Below, piece after piece: positions 47,418 through 55,690 of a stretch of DNA of 64,000 bases. Every line of letters begins with the position of its first letter. The first letter of the stretch is position 1. The DNA is from JAGQIB01 sp041393395. GTDB taxonomy: Bacteria; ARS69. Under the pieces are notes generated by a model that saw only the letters and a program-made list of their open reading frames with translations, made no database searches and was not told the DNA's origin. The position numbers and the translations under genes were made by a program. The DNA is taken from assembly GCA_041393395.1 (NCBI GenBank), contig JAWKKG010000005.1:496001-560000 (forward strand). The letters run 5' to 3'.

Positions 47418-48443
47418 TCACCGGAGCCGGACGAGCTTCGCCACGGACTGCTGCGCACCGTCGTCCGCGCGAACGAAGTACACGCCGGCGGGTACGACCT
47501 CTCCGAGCGCGGTCCGGCCGTCCCAGTCGATCACCCGATCCGGCCCCACTTCGGTCCAGCGACGGACGAGGCGGCCGTGGACGTCGAACACGCTCAGCAC
47601 CGCGGACGCACCCTCGGCCGGCCGCGCCGCCGTGATGCGGGTGTTGCCGCGAAACGGATTCGGCGATGCGGTGACCGTGAAGTCCCGACCGACCACGAGC
47701 GAGGCGCCGGTGGCGGCGGCATTGAACTGCAGCGTGAGATCCAGGCCGGCGGCGGCGTAGGCGTGGTGCCCCTGCTGCTGCACGTCGTCGTACCAGGCGG
47801 AAGCCGCGCCCGAGAGATGGAAGTCGACCGAGAAGTTCCCGCCGCTCGCCAGCGTGCCCTGCTGGAGGACCGGGATCTGATTCTCCACCACGGAGTAGGT
47901 CTGCGGAACGCCGAGGATCGTGACGTCGCCGTAGACCTCACCGTGCTCCTCCACGAACTGCTCGATCGCGTCCCCGCTCGCCCACAACGAACCGGAGACG
48001 AGATAGTTCACCGGAACGAGGAACGTGACGTTCAGATAGAAGCGACCCGCACCGTCGGCGTCGGCCGAGTTGAAGTCGCCGCTCACGGGATCACGAAGGC
48101 CGCTGGCCTCCCCGGAGACGAAGATCGAGACGCCGATGCTGTGGAACGTCGGGCCGACCGAGATGACCGAGTGGATCTCCGCATTCCCGAACGTGCCGTA
48201 CCAGGGCGCGGGCGACTCGACGGCGATGCAGGTGGTCCAATCGACGAGCGGATCTTCCTGGGTGGCGGAGTCGAAGTCCTCGGTCCCGCCGCCCGTCGCA
48301 ACGTTCGTGACACCGTAGGAGACGTCGAGACTCCGGAGCGTCGCCGGGGTCTGCAGCGCCCCGGCCGGCGTGGCGAGGGCGACCGCAATCGACGCGAGAG
48401 CGCATGAGAGGTGGCGATGGGTCCGCATCGAGAGTCGCTGCAT
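47418..48443 (-). CDS. Secreted sorting-domain protein, paralog of the next gene
   Basis: The protein has 341 residues. The ATG at 48443 has GGGGAA upstream; a second ATG five codons later is also possible. A signal peptide ends AGA (about 29). The domain of about 230 residues has no recognised family, with FNSADADGAGRFYLNVTFLVPVNYLVSGSLWASGD and AAGLDLTLQFNAAATGASLVVGRDF. The last 85 residues form the FlgD-like module (LSVFDVHGRLVRRW, DWDGRTALG, GVYFVRADDG, LVRLR). The gene at 48460 encodes a protein with the same architecture and matching phrases (YLVSGTFWASDGD, AAGLDVTIQLTIAATGAP), so the two arose by tandem duplication. The genes are 16 bases apart and probably co-transcribed. Confidence 0.8.
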   Translation of the reverse strand: MQRLSMRTHRHLSCALASIAVALATPAGALQTPATLRSLDVSYGVTNVATGGGTEDFDSATQEDPLVDWTTCIAVESPAPWYGTFGNAEIHSVISVGPTFHSIGVSIFVSGEASGLRDPVSGDFNSADADGAGRFYLNVTFLVPVNYLVSGSLWASGDAIEQFVEEHGEVYGDVTILGVPQTYSVVENQIPVLQQGTLASGGNFSVDFHLSGAASAWYDDVQQQGHHAYAAAGLDLTLQFNAAATGASLVVGRDFTVTASPNPFRGNTRITAARPAEGASAVLSVFDVHGRLVRRWTEVGPDRVIDWDGRTALGEVVPAGVYFVRADDGAQQSVAKLVRLR

Positions 48444-48459
48444 CGGAGTTTCCCCGTCG

Positions 48460-49473
48460 TCAGCGCAGACGCACGAGCTTGCCGGAAGTGATCTTCCGCC
48501 CGTCGTCCGCGCGAATGAAGTACACGCCGGCCGGCGCCGCCCCGCCCTGCGCGGTGGAACCGTCCCAGCACACCTCTCCGCCGCCAACCACGTGCGACCA
48601 GCTCCGAACGAGCCGGCCACCCGCATCGAACACCGAGATCGTGCACGGGCGATCCGTGGCCGGGGCGACGAGTCGCGCCCCCTCTCGGAACGGACTCGGC
48701 GACGCGCGGAGGACGAAGTCGCGACCGAGCACGGCGGGGGCTCCCGTGGCCGCGATCGTGAGCTGGATCGTGACGTCGAGCCCGGCCGCCCCGTAGCCGT
48801 AGCCCGGTCCCTCGACGTGGTCGTAGTACGCGTTCGCGCCCGCGTGGCTCGAGAGGCCAAGGTCGAAGTCGCCCACGAACTCGCCGTCACGCACGACGTC
48901 GACCTGATCGTTCTCGAATCGAAGGAACTCCCAGACACCGTTCTGCGTGAAGCCGAACTGTGCGTAGGCTCCGCTGTGACCGTTGCCCGCGGTGTCGCCG
49001 TCGCTCGCCCAGAACGTGCCGGACACGAGATAGGTCAGCGGAACGAAACTCGAGAGAGAGACACCGAGCCCGGCGTCGCCGTGCGCGCTCGCATCGTCGA
49101 GCCAGTGCCCCGAGCCGGGATCCAGCGATGCCGTGACTTCCGCGGAGCTGAATGCGTAGACGTCGATCCGGAACTGCTCCGGAATGGCGATCACGTCGCT
49201 GCGCATCTCGGCGAAGCCGCGGTTGCCGATCCACGGGGCCGACGCCTGCCGGAGCACCCCGGTCGTCCAGTCGTCCGCGGAATCCAGGAGCTCGGCGGCG
49301 GCGGAATCCTGGAACTCCTGGCTCTGGCTGGTCCAGACGTCGTAATCGGCCTCGAGGCGGCGCTCCAGGACCGTGAACCCGGACAGATCCTGGGGTGCGG
49401 CGGGCCCCGCGAGGCCGAGCAGCAGCGCCAGACCGGCGACCAGGGGGTGCAGACGTCGGGGGATCCTCTGCAT
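48460..49473 (-). CDS. Secreted sorting-domain protein, paralog of the previous gene
   Basis: The protein has 337 residues. The signal peptide (MQRIPRRLHPLVAGLALLLGLAGPAA) is followed by a unique domain (about 28-255) related to its neighbour, for example YDVWTSQSQEFQDSAAAELL at the start and YLVSGTFWASDGDTAG in the middle. The FlgD-like tail is close to that of the paralog (ISVFDAGGRLVRSW, VCWDGSTAQGG, GVYFIRADDG, KLVRLR). No function can be given. Its Shine-Dalgarno GGAG lies in one arm of a hairpin (49482-49508), so translation may be conditional. It is first in a probable two-gene operon with the 47418 gene. Confidence 0.8.
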   Translation of the reverse strand: MQRIPRRLHPLVAGLALLLGLAGPAAPQDLSGFTVLERRLEADYDVWTSQSQEFQDSAAAELLDSADDWTTGVLRQASAPWIGNRGFAEMRSDVIAIPEQFRIDVYAFSSAEVTASLDPGSGHWLDDASAHGDAGLGVSLSSFVPLTYLVSGTFWASDGDTAGNGHSGAYAQFGFTQNGVWEFLRFENDQVDVVRDGEFVGDFDLGLSSHAGANAYYDHVEGPGYGYGAAGLDVTIQLTIAATGAPAVLGRDFVLRASPSPFREGARLVAPATDRPCTISVFDAGGRLVRSWSHVVGGGEVCWDGSTAQGGAAPAGVYFIRADDGRKITSGKLVRLR

Positions 49474-49481
49474 CGAGCTTC

Positions 49482-49508
49482 TCCGGAGCGCAAGGGGGCT
49501 GCTCCGGA
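49482..49508 (-). promoter_or_regulatory. Hairpin overlapping the Shine-Dalgarno of the 48460 gene
   Basis: On the minus strand TCCGGAGC and GCTCCGGA pair perfectly (8 bp, loop of 11). The second arm runs into GGAG, 8 bases before the ATG at 49473. It can serve as a terminator of the TonB-C gene (stop 49541) or hide the ribosome site. Confidence 0.4.
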
Positions 49509-49540
49509 AAGCGTCCGTTCCGCCGGAAAACTGTCAGGGC

Positions 49541-50350
49541 CTAGTCGATGTCGGTGACCTTCTGCTTCTTGACCTTCCAGCGTCCGTTCTTCCACTCCAG
49601 CTCGACGGCGCACGAGAGGCGCGCCGGGTGGTACTCGTACTCGACGCTCGCCCGTCCTCCCTGGATCGCGATCCGCGTGAACTCCACGTACGGAAGATCG
49701 CCGAGCTCCTCGCGCTCCACCGTGGGGATCGCCACGTCGGACATCTCCAGCGCCGGGGCGACCCTCGCGCCGAACTGCCGGAGCTGTTGATTGCGGAGCA
49801 CCACGAACGGAACGCCTTCGGTCGGATCCTCCCAGCGATCCTTCATCTTCTTGGTATCGAGCGCCGTCTGGCACACGTGATCCAGCTCACTCCGCGCGTC
49901 CGCCGGTGGCGCGGGGCGGGGCGCGGCCCGGCGGCCGCCGTCGGTGGGGGAGCCGTGCCCGGAGCCGGGGTTCAGACTGAACTCCATGGGCACCACGATC
50001 GTGGCCGGCACGGGCTGTCCCTCTGCCTCGGCAGGCTCGAACTTCCACTGCTCGGCCGCCGCCATTGCCGGGATCTCGAAGATCTCCGCCGTCGACGAAC
50101 TGGCCGTCGCCGAAAGAACGTCGCCGGTCACGCCGACGACCAGCCGCAGCATCACCACCCCTTCGATTTGCCCTGCCAGCGCTTCGGCGGGATAGACCGG
50201 TTCCGCGAACCGGACCAACTTCGGGGGCTTGTCGTACTTGAAATATCCGTCCGGGACAGGAGCTTCGTCGGTCGCCGCCAGCGCCCCCGCAGCGAGAGCC
50301 GCGGGAAGGACCGCCAGTACGAGGTGCCGCGGGCGTCGGAAGTCGAACAT
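49541..50350 (-). CDS. Secreted TonB C-terminal domain protein
   Basis: The protein has 269 residues. The ATG at 50350 has GGGAGG upstream and opens a signal peptide (MFDFRRPRHLVLAVLPAALAAGALA). A TonB C-terminal domain occupies about 45-125 (RFAEPVYPAEALAGQIEGVVMLRLVV, AAEQWKFEPAEAEGQPVPATI). A Pro/Arg-rich linker and a second beta-rich domain of unknown family (about 165-269) follow. True TonB proteins carry an inner-membrane helix and a Pro-rich spacer before this domain; here the domain sits directly after the signal. A periplasmic partner or a TonB-like sensor is more likely than the energy transducer itself. No TonB-dependent receptor gene is in the window. Confidence 0.83.
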   Translation of the reverse strand: MFDFRRPRHLVLAVLPAALAAGALAATDEAPVPDGYFKYDKPPKLVRFAEPVYPAEALAGQIEGVVMLRLVVGVTGDVLSATASSSTAEIFEIPAMAAAEQWKFEPAEAEGQPVPATIVVPMEFSLNPGSGHGSPTDGGRRAAPRPAPPADARSELDHVCQTALDTKKMKDRWEDPTEGVPFVVLRNQQLRQFGARVAPALEMSDVAIPTVEREELGDLPYVEFTRIAIQGGRASVEYEYHPARLSCAVELEWKNGRWKVKKQKVTDID

Positions 50351-50420
50351 GATCACACCTCCCGCGCCCAGGAAGGCGAGATGTCGCAATCGGGGTGGGC
50401 GCGCACGGATGGTAGCGAAG

Positions 50421-50455
50421 CGCCGGGAACGAATCAATGGTGACCGTTCCCGGCG
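50421..50455 (-). terminator. Hairpin after the FG-GAP gene
   Basis: A perfect 11-bp stem (CGCCGGGAACG and its complement) with a 13-base loop starts 9 bases beyond the stop at 50464 on the minus strand and precedes the TonB-C gene. Confidence 0.65.
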
Positions 50456-50463
50456 AGATTCCC

Positions 50464-52125
50464 TCACCGCGCGCGCACCAACTTCGTGCTCGCCGACGTT
50501 CCGAGCGCGCGCACCGTCGCCCAGTAGACACCGGACCCGACGAGGCGGCCGCGCCGATCACGACCGTCCCAGATCACCGAGTGATCTCCCGCATCCGCCG
50601 CGCGCGACTCGATGACGCGAACGGTCCGCCCCGCGGCGTCATGGATGGTGACGCTCACCTCGGCGCGGCGGGGAATCGTGAATCGGACTTCGGATGCACC
50701 GCGTGAAGGATTCGGCCGGGAATCGATCGTGAGCAGGTCGTTCGACGGCGCTTCCATCGCCGGCAATCCCACCGCGGAAGGCTCACCGGCAATCAAGTAC
50801 ACGCGCCCCGCATTGTCCCCGGCGGCATCGTTGCCCGTCGCGCCGAGCAGGAAGTCCGGGACGCCGTCGCCATTCGCGTCGGGCGACCCGAAGATCGCGA
50901 TGCCGAAGACGTCTCCATCGAGCGTGCAGGTGATCGTGCGCAGTACGGAGCCGTCCACACCGGAGAGCACGTACGCCTTGCCCGCCGAGGGCGCCGCGGC
51001 CGAGCTGGAGAAGGCCGCGACCAGCAGGTCCGGCGTGCCGTCGAGGTTCGCGTCGCCGGCCCCGCGCACGACGCCGAAGCCGTCGCCGGCCGCTTCCCCC
51101 GCGATCTTGTAGAGCAGCGAACCGTCTGCACCCGAGAACGTGTAGAGCTTGCCCGTGCTCGCCCCGAGCTCCGCGTCGAGGAAGTCCCCGACCACGAGGT
51201 CGGGCACGCCGTCCGCGTTCAGATCGCCGGGGCTGTTCGCGAAGAACATGCCGAACCGCCCGCCATTCGTGTCCGGCTCGAGCGGCGAGAACGGAAACTG
51301 CGTACCGGTCTGTCCACTGTAGACGTACACGCGCCCTCGGTTGCCCGGACCTTCGTCCGGCGCGCCGGCGCAGAAATCGTCGAACCCGTCGCCGTCGAGG
51401 TCACCGACCCCGCCGCCGCCGAATCCGAGCAGGCCACCGACGGTTTCCCCCGAAACCGTGTACAGCGCCGTCGCGGGATCGGCGCCGGAGAACACGTAGA
51501 GCCGTCCGCGCTGATCCGTCCCGCCGATGCACGCGCCGATGATGATGTCGGGGACGCCGTCGGCGTTCACGTCGCCGACGTAGTCCTGATGCGTTCCGCC
51601 GGCGCCGCTGCAGAGCGACCCGAAGCCCCGGCCGTTCGCGGAATCGTAGTCCGTGCCGAACCAGCTGTGGAGCTGTTCGCCGGTGGCACCCGAGAACAGG
51701 AACGCGCGTCCCACACCCGGCGGATTGAAGGTGAAGAAATTGCGCGTGCGTGGTGCCGTGATCACGTAGTCCGACACGCCGTCGTCGTCCACGTCGCCCA
51801 CGGCCGCGAGGTCGTAGCCGAAGTTCGCGCCCGCGCCCTTGGCGTGCGTCCGGATCGTGTCTCCCGTGGCGCCCGAGAAGATCCACGCGCGACCGGACTC
51901 GTCACCCGTGAAGTCCGCGGCCGGAACGCCGATGCCGTAGTCGGGAACGCCGTCGCCGTCGAGGTCGCCGAGCGTGCGACAGATACCCCAGCCGTCGCCG
52001 GGGACCGTGCCCTCCCAGGTATGAATCGTGGTCACGCTCTCGAGGAACTGCGCGCCGGCCGGCGACGGCGCCGCGAGGGCGAGACCCGCGAGGGTCGAGG
52101 CGAGGCGGATCGGAGGTGTCTTCAT
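50464..52125 (-). CDS. FG-GAP (integrin-alpha-like) surface protein with sorting domain
   Basis: The protein has 553 residues with a signal peptide ending AGA (about 25). Seven FG-GAP repeats follow. Each has a calcium site such as DLDGDGVPDYGIG, DVDDDGVSDYVIT, DVNADGVPDIIIG or DANLDGTPDLLVA and a strand such as RAWIFSGATGD or KAYVLSGVDGS. They make one seven-bladed propeller (about 35-450). The C-terminal FlgD-like module reads VTIHDAAGRTVRVI, VIWDGRDRRG, GVYWATVRALG, LVRAR. The other FG-GAP protein in the window (22964) has shorter VCBS-type repeats. Surface adhesion or ligand binding is likely. The ATG at 52125 has AAGGAG upstream. Confidence 0.9.
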   Translation of the reverse strand: MKTPPIRLASTLAGLALAAPSPAGAQFLESVTTIHTWEGTVPGDGWGICRTLGDLDGDGVPDYGIGVPAADFTGDESGRAWIFSGATGDTIRTHAKGAGANFGYDLAAVGDVDDDGVSDYVITAPRTRNFFTFNPPGVGRAFLFSGATGEQLHSWFGTDYDSANGRGFGSLCSGAGGTHQDYVGDVNADGVPDIIIGACIGGTDQRGRLYVFSGADPATALYTVSGETVGGLLGFGGGGVGDLDGDGFDDFCAGAPDEGPGNRGRVYVYSGQTGTQFPFSPLEPDTNGGRFGMFFANSPGDLNADGVPDLVVGDFLDAELGASTGKLYTFSGADGSLLYKIAGEAAGDGFGVVRGAGDANLDGTPDLLVAAFSSSAAAPSAGKAYVLSGVDGSVLRTITCTLDGDVFGIAIFGSPDANGDGVPDFLLGATGNDAAGDNAGRVYLIAGEPSAVGLPAMEAPSNDLLTIDSRPNPSRGASEVRFTIPRRAEVSVTIHDAAGRTVRVIESRAADAGDHSVIWDGRDRRGRLVGSGVYWATVRALGTSASTKLVRAR

Positions 52126-52308
52126 TTCGGGTCTCCTTGCAAACGCGGGAATCGCGCTTTCCCCGCATAGGCCCGGCGATCCGGCAGGTGGACGACCCCA
52201 GTTGTAAATGCCCTGTGATCCGGTCCCGTGATCCGGCCCCGGTCGCTTGACGTGTTCCGTCGCCGGTTTCCAAGCTGGAGGGAACGCTCCCCGTTCCCCG
52301 GCTCGCCC

Positions 52309-52908
52309 ATGATCTGGCACACCACGCGCCCCTCGCTGCTCATCCGCCTGCGCGACCCTTCGGACCGCCGCTCGTGGGCCGAGTTCGACGCGCGCTACGG
52401 CGAGCTGATCGTGCGGTACTGCCTCCGGCGCGGCCTGCAGCTCGCCGACGCGGAGGACGTTCGCCAGGAAGTCCTCGTGAGCCTCGCGAGCGCGCTGCGG
52501 ACGTTCGAGTACTCGCCCGAGCGCGGCCGCTTTCGCGGATACCTGGGCCGCGCCGTCCGGAACGCGATTTCCCGGCAGGCCACGCGTCCATATCGGGTGC
52601 GCGAGTCGCTAGGAGGAGACGAGGGGCTCGACCGCGCGCCCGAGGCGCCGGCCGATGACCTCGGCTGGGACGAGGAGTGGCGACGTCACCATCTACGCCG
52701 CGCGATGCGGGAGATCCGCCGACGCTTCGATGCGCGCAGTGTGGAAGCGTTCCAGGGATTCCTGCGGGGTGATTCGATCGAGACCGTGTGCGCGAGAACG
52801 GGACTCACGTCGGCCGCCGCGCACAAGGTGAAGCAGCGGATCCGCGATCGGCTCCGCGAGCTCGTGCGCGGACAGCTCGAGGAGGAGGAGGCGAGGTCTT
52901 GGAGATAG
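52309..52908 (+). CDS. ECF-type RNA polymerase sigma factor
   Basis: The protein has 199 residues. Region 2 (about 10-75: SLLIRLRDPSDRRSWAEFDARYGELIVRYC, DAEDVRQEVLVSLASALRTFEYSPERGRFRGYLGRAVRNAI, split here by a short gap) is the core- and -10-binding segment. Region 4 (about 125-185: SVEAFQGFLRGDSIETVCARTGLTSAAAHKVKQRIRDRL, in two pieces) is the -35-binding HTH. The style resembles the sigma factors that planctomycetes and related groups pair with a Ser/Thr kinase. The kinase gene overlaps its last 10 bases. There is no anti-sigma factor gene next to it, so kinase-mediated control is the likely mechanism. The ATG was chosen because conservation begins there; the Shine-Dalgarno is weak, and a GTG at 52228 is the alternative. 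Confidence 0.87.
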   Translation: MIWHTTRPSLLIRLRDPSDRRSWAEFDARYGELIVRYCLRRGLQLADAEDVRQEVLVSLASALRTFEYSPERGRFRGYLGRAVRNAISRQATRPYRVRESLGGDEGLDRAPEAPADDLGWDEEWRRHHLRRAMREIRRRFDARSVEAFQGFLRGDSIETVCARTGLTSAAAHKVKQRIRDRLRELVRGQLEEEEARSWR

Positions 52909-54884
52909 AGGATCCGCGCGCCGATTCGGACGATTGCCTGGCGGAGTTCGGCTTCGACGACGACACCTGGCTCGACCGCCTGCGCGAGGCCGAGAACGAG
53001 GCGCCCTGGGGGCGCGCGGGAGTGTACGAGATCCGCGAGGAGATCGGCCGGGGCGGACAGGGAGTGGTCTACCGCGCCCGCGATCCGCGGTCCGGGCGCG
53101 ACGTGGCGATCAAGTGCCTCGTGGGCGGCGCGCTCGCGTCGCCCGCGAATCGACGTCGATTCTCGCGCGAGATCTCGGCCGCTGCGTCGCTCCGACACCG
53201 CAACGTCGTCACGTGGCTCGGCGTCACGGAGGTGCACGGGCAGCCCGCGATCGTGCTCGAGTGGATCGACGGCGCGCCGATCGACCGCTGGGCGGCCGGC
53301 GACGGCGCGCGCCGACCGGTCGACGCGATCGTCCGCGTGGTGACGCAGGTCGCGGACGCGATCCGCCACGCGCACCAGCGGGGAGTGCTGCACCGCGACC
53401 TGAAACCCTCGAACGTGCTCGTCGATGCCGACGACGTCGCTCACGTCCTCGATTTCGGACTCGCGAAGAGCGCGCGCGACACCTCCGCGACGTTCACCGC
53501 GACCGGCCAGTTCCTCGGCACTCCCGCGTACGCGTCGCCGGAGCAGGTGCGCGGGAGCGCCGACGCGTTCGACGTCCGCTCCGACGTCTACGCGCTCGGC
53601 GTCCTCTTCTACGAGCTGCTCGCCGGCCGAATGCCGTACGACCTCGGTCGCACGCTGGTCGAGGCGTTCGAGAGCATCGAGCGGACGGAACCCGCGCGGC
53701 TGCGATCCCTGGCCCCCGACGTCCCGGCAGACCTCGAAGCGATCGTGGCGAAGATGCTCGAGAAGGACCCCGCGCGACGTTACCAGTCGGTCGATTCCCT
53801 CCTCACGGACCTCGACGCGTTCCGGCGCGGCTTGCCGGTCGCCGCGCGCGAGCAGAGCGCACTGTACTCGCTGCGCAGGTCCGTCCGTCGTCATCGGGTC
53901 GCCGTGTCGGTGGTGGCCGTCGGCCTGCTCGTGGCGCTCGGCTGGGGAACGACGATGGCCGTGCTGCTCCATCGGTCCGAGCGGGAGCGGACGCGCACCG
54001 CGCAGGTCCAGGCGTTCCTGGAATCCACGCTTCTCCCGGAGGGTTCGAGCGCCGAGGCGGTGAACTACCGGCTCGTGGATCTTCTTACCGGCGCGGCATC
54101 GCGCATCGACGCGGAGTTCGCGGACGAGCCGGAGCTCGCGGCGCGCCTGCGGCTCAAGATCACGGAGATCTACGCCCAGCTGTGGCGCTGGGACGACGTC
54201 GCGCGCGAGGCGCGCCTCGCACTCCCCGCGCTCCGGGCGGTTCACGGCGACGAGAGCGAGCCGGTGGCGCACGCGCTCTTCCTGCTCGGGGAGGCGGCCG
54301 CGTTTCGGGACGATCCGGAAGCGATCGCGCTCGAGGAGGAATCGCTGCGGATCCGGCGACGCCTGTTCGGGGACGAGAGCCGGCAGGTCGCGGCCGCGCT
54401 GTCCGGACTCGCGCTCGCGTGCTGGCGTTCCGACACGGTCGACGGCATTGCGCGGGCGGAGGCGAGCTACCGCGAGGCCGTGAGCATCTACGACCGGCGG
54501 AAAGAAGAGACGTCATTCACGTCGGCCGGCACGAACTACTCGTTCGCGGCGTTCCTGTACGCGCGCGGGCGCTACGCGGAATCCGTCCCTCGCTTCGAGC
54601 GCGCGCTCGCGCTCTACGACGAGCTCCCGGAGGCCGCCGACGTCCATCGCCTGCGCTGTCAGGAGAACTACGCGTGGGCGTGTCTCGCGCTGCCGGACTC
54701 CGTACGCGCCGAGCGCGCCTTCCGGGAGAGCGTGGCGGCTCGCCCGGAAGGCAGCGTCGACGAGTCCTTGCCGGAAACGCTGCGCCAGATCGGCTTGCTG
54801 TGCGAAGCCCGGGGCGACGTCGAACAGGCGGAGGACTGGTTCCGGCGGTCGCTCGCGGCCGCCGGATCCCTGCCTGTCCCCTGA
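52899..54884 (+). CDS. Membrane Ser/Thr protein kinase with TPR tail, paired with ECF sigma
   Basis: The protein has 661 residues. The TTG start at 52899 has GAGG upstream and overlaps the sigma gene by 10 bases. The kinase domain (about 43-310) has the loop GRGGQGVVYRA, Lys72, HRDLKPSN (Asp167), DFG (185-187) and GTPAYASPEQ. One membrane helix follows (about 333-357). The C-terminal region (about 375-660) contains tetratricopeptide-like repeats of the Asp-Glu-Ser type (RLKITEIYAQLWRWDDVAREARLALP, YAESVPRFERALALY). Phosphorylation of the co-encoded sigma factor after a periplasmic or surface cue is the inferred role, as in other ECF/kinase pairs. A start at the upstream ATG (52788) would read the sigma gene out of frame and was rejected. 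Confidence 0.92.
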   Translation: MEIEDPRADSDDCLAEFGFDDDTWLDRLREAENEAPWGRAGVYEIREEIGRGGQGVVYRARDPRSGRDVAIKCLVGGALASPANRRRFSREISAAASLRHRNVVTWLGVTEVHGQPAIVLEWIDGAPIDRWAAGDGARRPVDAIVRVVTQVADAIRHAHQRGVLHRDLKPSNVLVDADDVAHVLDFGLAKSARDTSATFTATGQFLGTPAYASPEQVRGSADAFDVRSDVYALGVLFYELLAGRMPYDLGRTLVEAFESIERTEPARLRSLAPDVPADLEAIVAKMLEKDPARRYQSVDSLLTDLDAFRRGLPVAAREQSALYSLRRSVRRHRVAVSVVAVGLLVALGWGTTMAVLLHRSERERTRTAQVQAFLESTLLPEGSSAEAVNYRLVDLLTGAASRIDAEFADEPELAARLRLKITEIYAQLWRWDDVAREARLALPALRAVHGDESEPVAHALFLLGEAAAFRDDPEAIALEEESLRIRRRLFGDESRQVAAALSGLALACWRSDTVDGIARAEASYREAVSIYDRRKEETSFTSAGTNYSFAAFLYARGRYAESVPRFERALALYDELPEAADVHRLRCQENYAWACLALPDSVRAERAFRESVAARPEGSVDESLPETLRQIGLLCEARGDVEQAEDWFRRSLAAAGSLPVP

Positions 54885-54894
54885 TCGCGCCCGA

Positions 54895-55536
54895 CTACTC
54901 CTGCACGCGGATCCAGGTCGGACGGAAGTCCGTGGTGGTCCGGTCCACGAGATTGCGGACCAGCGCGCTCTTCGCGCCGCCGACGTCCGACGAACCGCCA
55001 CCCCGCACGCCGCCGGTCTTCGAGACCGACACCGCGGCCAGCGTCTGCCGATCGGTGGCCGAACTGCTCCAGATCGTGGCGCCGGACTGCGTGTCGTACA
55101 TCTTCATCACGAGCGATCCCTCGAGCTCCGCCTTCGCCTTCAGCGTGGAGAGGCCCGAGCCGACCGCCACCTTGGGACGCACTTCCTTCGTGTCGAGCAC
55201 ACCCACGAGCAGGGTCTCGACGCCGTGCTTCTTGCCGATCGCGCGCAACGTCTCCGGCGTGAGCAGGAACGCGCCCACGTCGCGGAGCACCTGCGACTCG
55301 TTGCCGAGCTCGAGCACGGGCACGCCCGGCTGGGCGGTCTGGATCGCGGCGACGAACGCGCGGTTCGCCTCGGTCCCGAGCGTATTCCCGGGCTGGGTGG
55401 TAACATCGAGCATGCCGACTCGCCCGTACTGGCGCAGATCGAGGCGCGGCGGCCCCTGCACCATCCGACTGGACGAACAGGCCGCCAGGCTGAGGGTCAG
55501 CGCGATCGCGCCGATTCCGAAGATCTTCCGCTGCAT
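54895..55536 (-). CDS. Small lipoprotein, possibly CsgG/LpoB-like
   Basis: The protein has 213 residues. The lipoprotein signal MQRKIFGIGAIALTLSLAAC has a classic lipobox (LAAC, Cys20). The mature part (about 30-210) is alpha/beta. Strands such as GRVGMLDV, VPVLELGN and TLLVGVLDT, and the helices TEANRAFVAAIQTA and TLRAIGKKHGV, give an order like the CsgG/LpoB/GNA1162 lipoproteins, which act at the outer membrane. No export channel or curli genes are near. The ATG has AGGAGGGGAG upstream. Its stop is 10 bases from that of the convergent kinase gene. The assignment is by fold style only. Confidence 0.62.
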   Translation of the reverse strand: MQRKIFGIGAIALTLSLAACSSSRMVQGPPRLDLRQYGRVGMLDVTTQPGNTLGTEANRAFVAAIQTAQPGVPVLELGNESQVLRDVGAFLLTPETLRAIGKKHGVETLLVGVLDTKEVRPKVAVGSGLSTLKAKAELEGSLVMKMYDTQSGATIWSSSATDRQTLAAVSVSKTGGVRGGGSSDVGGAKSALVRNLVDRTTTDFRPTWIRVQE

Positions 55537-55631
55537 GAAATCTCCCCTCCTAGGGCTCGTCTCCCATCGGCGGGGAGGGCCGGGCGGCTGAGAGTGGAAT
55601 CCCGAAATCGCCCGCCGCGGGAGGCGCTCGC

Positions 55632-55661
55632 TTGACATCCGGGGCAGCCTCGGGCTACTTT
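55632..55661 (+). promoter_or_regulatory. Sigma70-type promoter of the glycan-uptake operon
   Basis: TTGACA (55632-55637), a perfect -35, is followed at 18 bases by TACTTT (55656-55661) as -10. Predicted start is near 55668, giving a leader of about 23 bases to the ATG at 55691. The -10 and start overlap the palindrome at 55657-55681. Confidence 0.6.
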
Positions 55662-55681
55662 GTCCTTCTATCGAACAAAGT
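55657..55681. promoter_or_regulatory. Operator palindrome overlapping the promoter (ROK repressor candidate site)
   Basis: ACTTTGT (55657-55663) and its reverse complement ACAAAGT (55675-55681) are 11 bases apart. The repeat covers the -10 element and transcription start, an ideal place for a repressor. A ROK-family regulator is encoded downstream in the same operon. ROK operators (NagC, Mlc, XylR) are also AT-rich palindromes of T-runs and A-runs of this size. Confidence 0.6.
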
Positions 55682-55690
55682 GAGGCTGGG

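Noticed and set aside
49541..50350. Energy-transducing TonB
   Set aside because: It has a cleavable-type signal and no membrane anchor plus spacer; only the C-terminal domain is shared.
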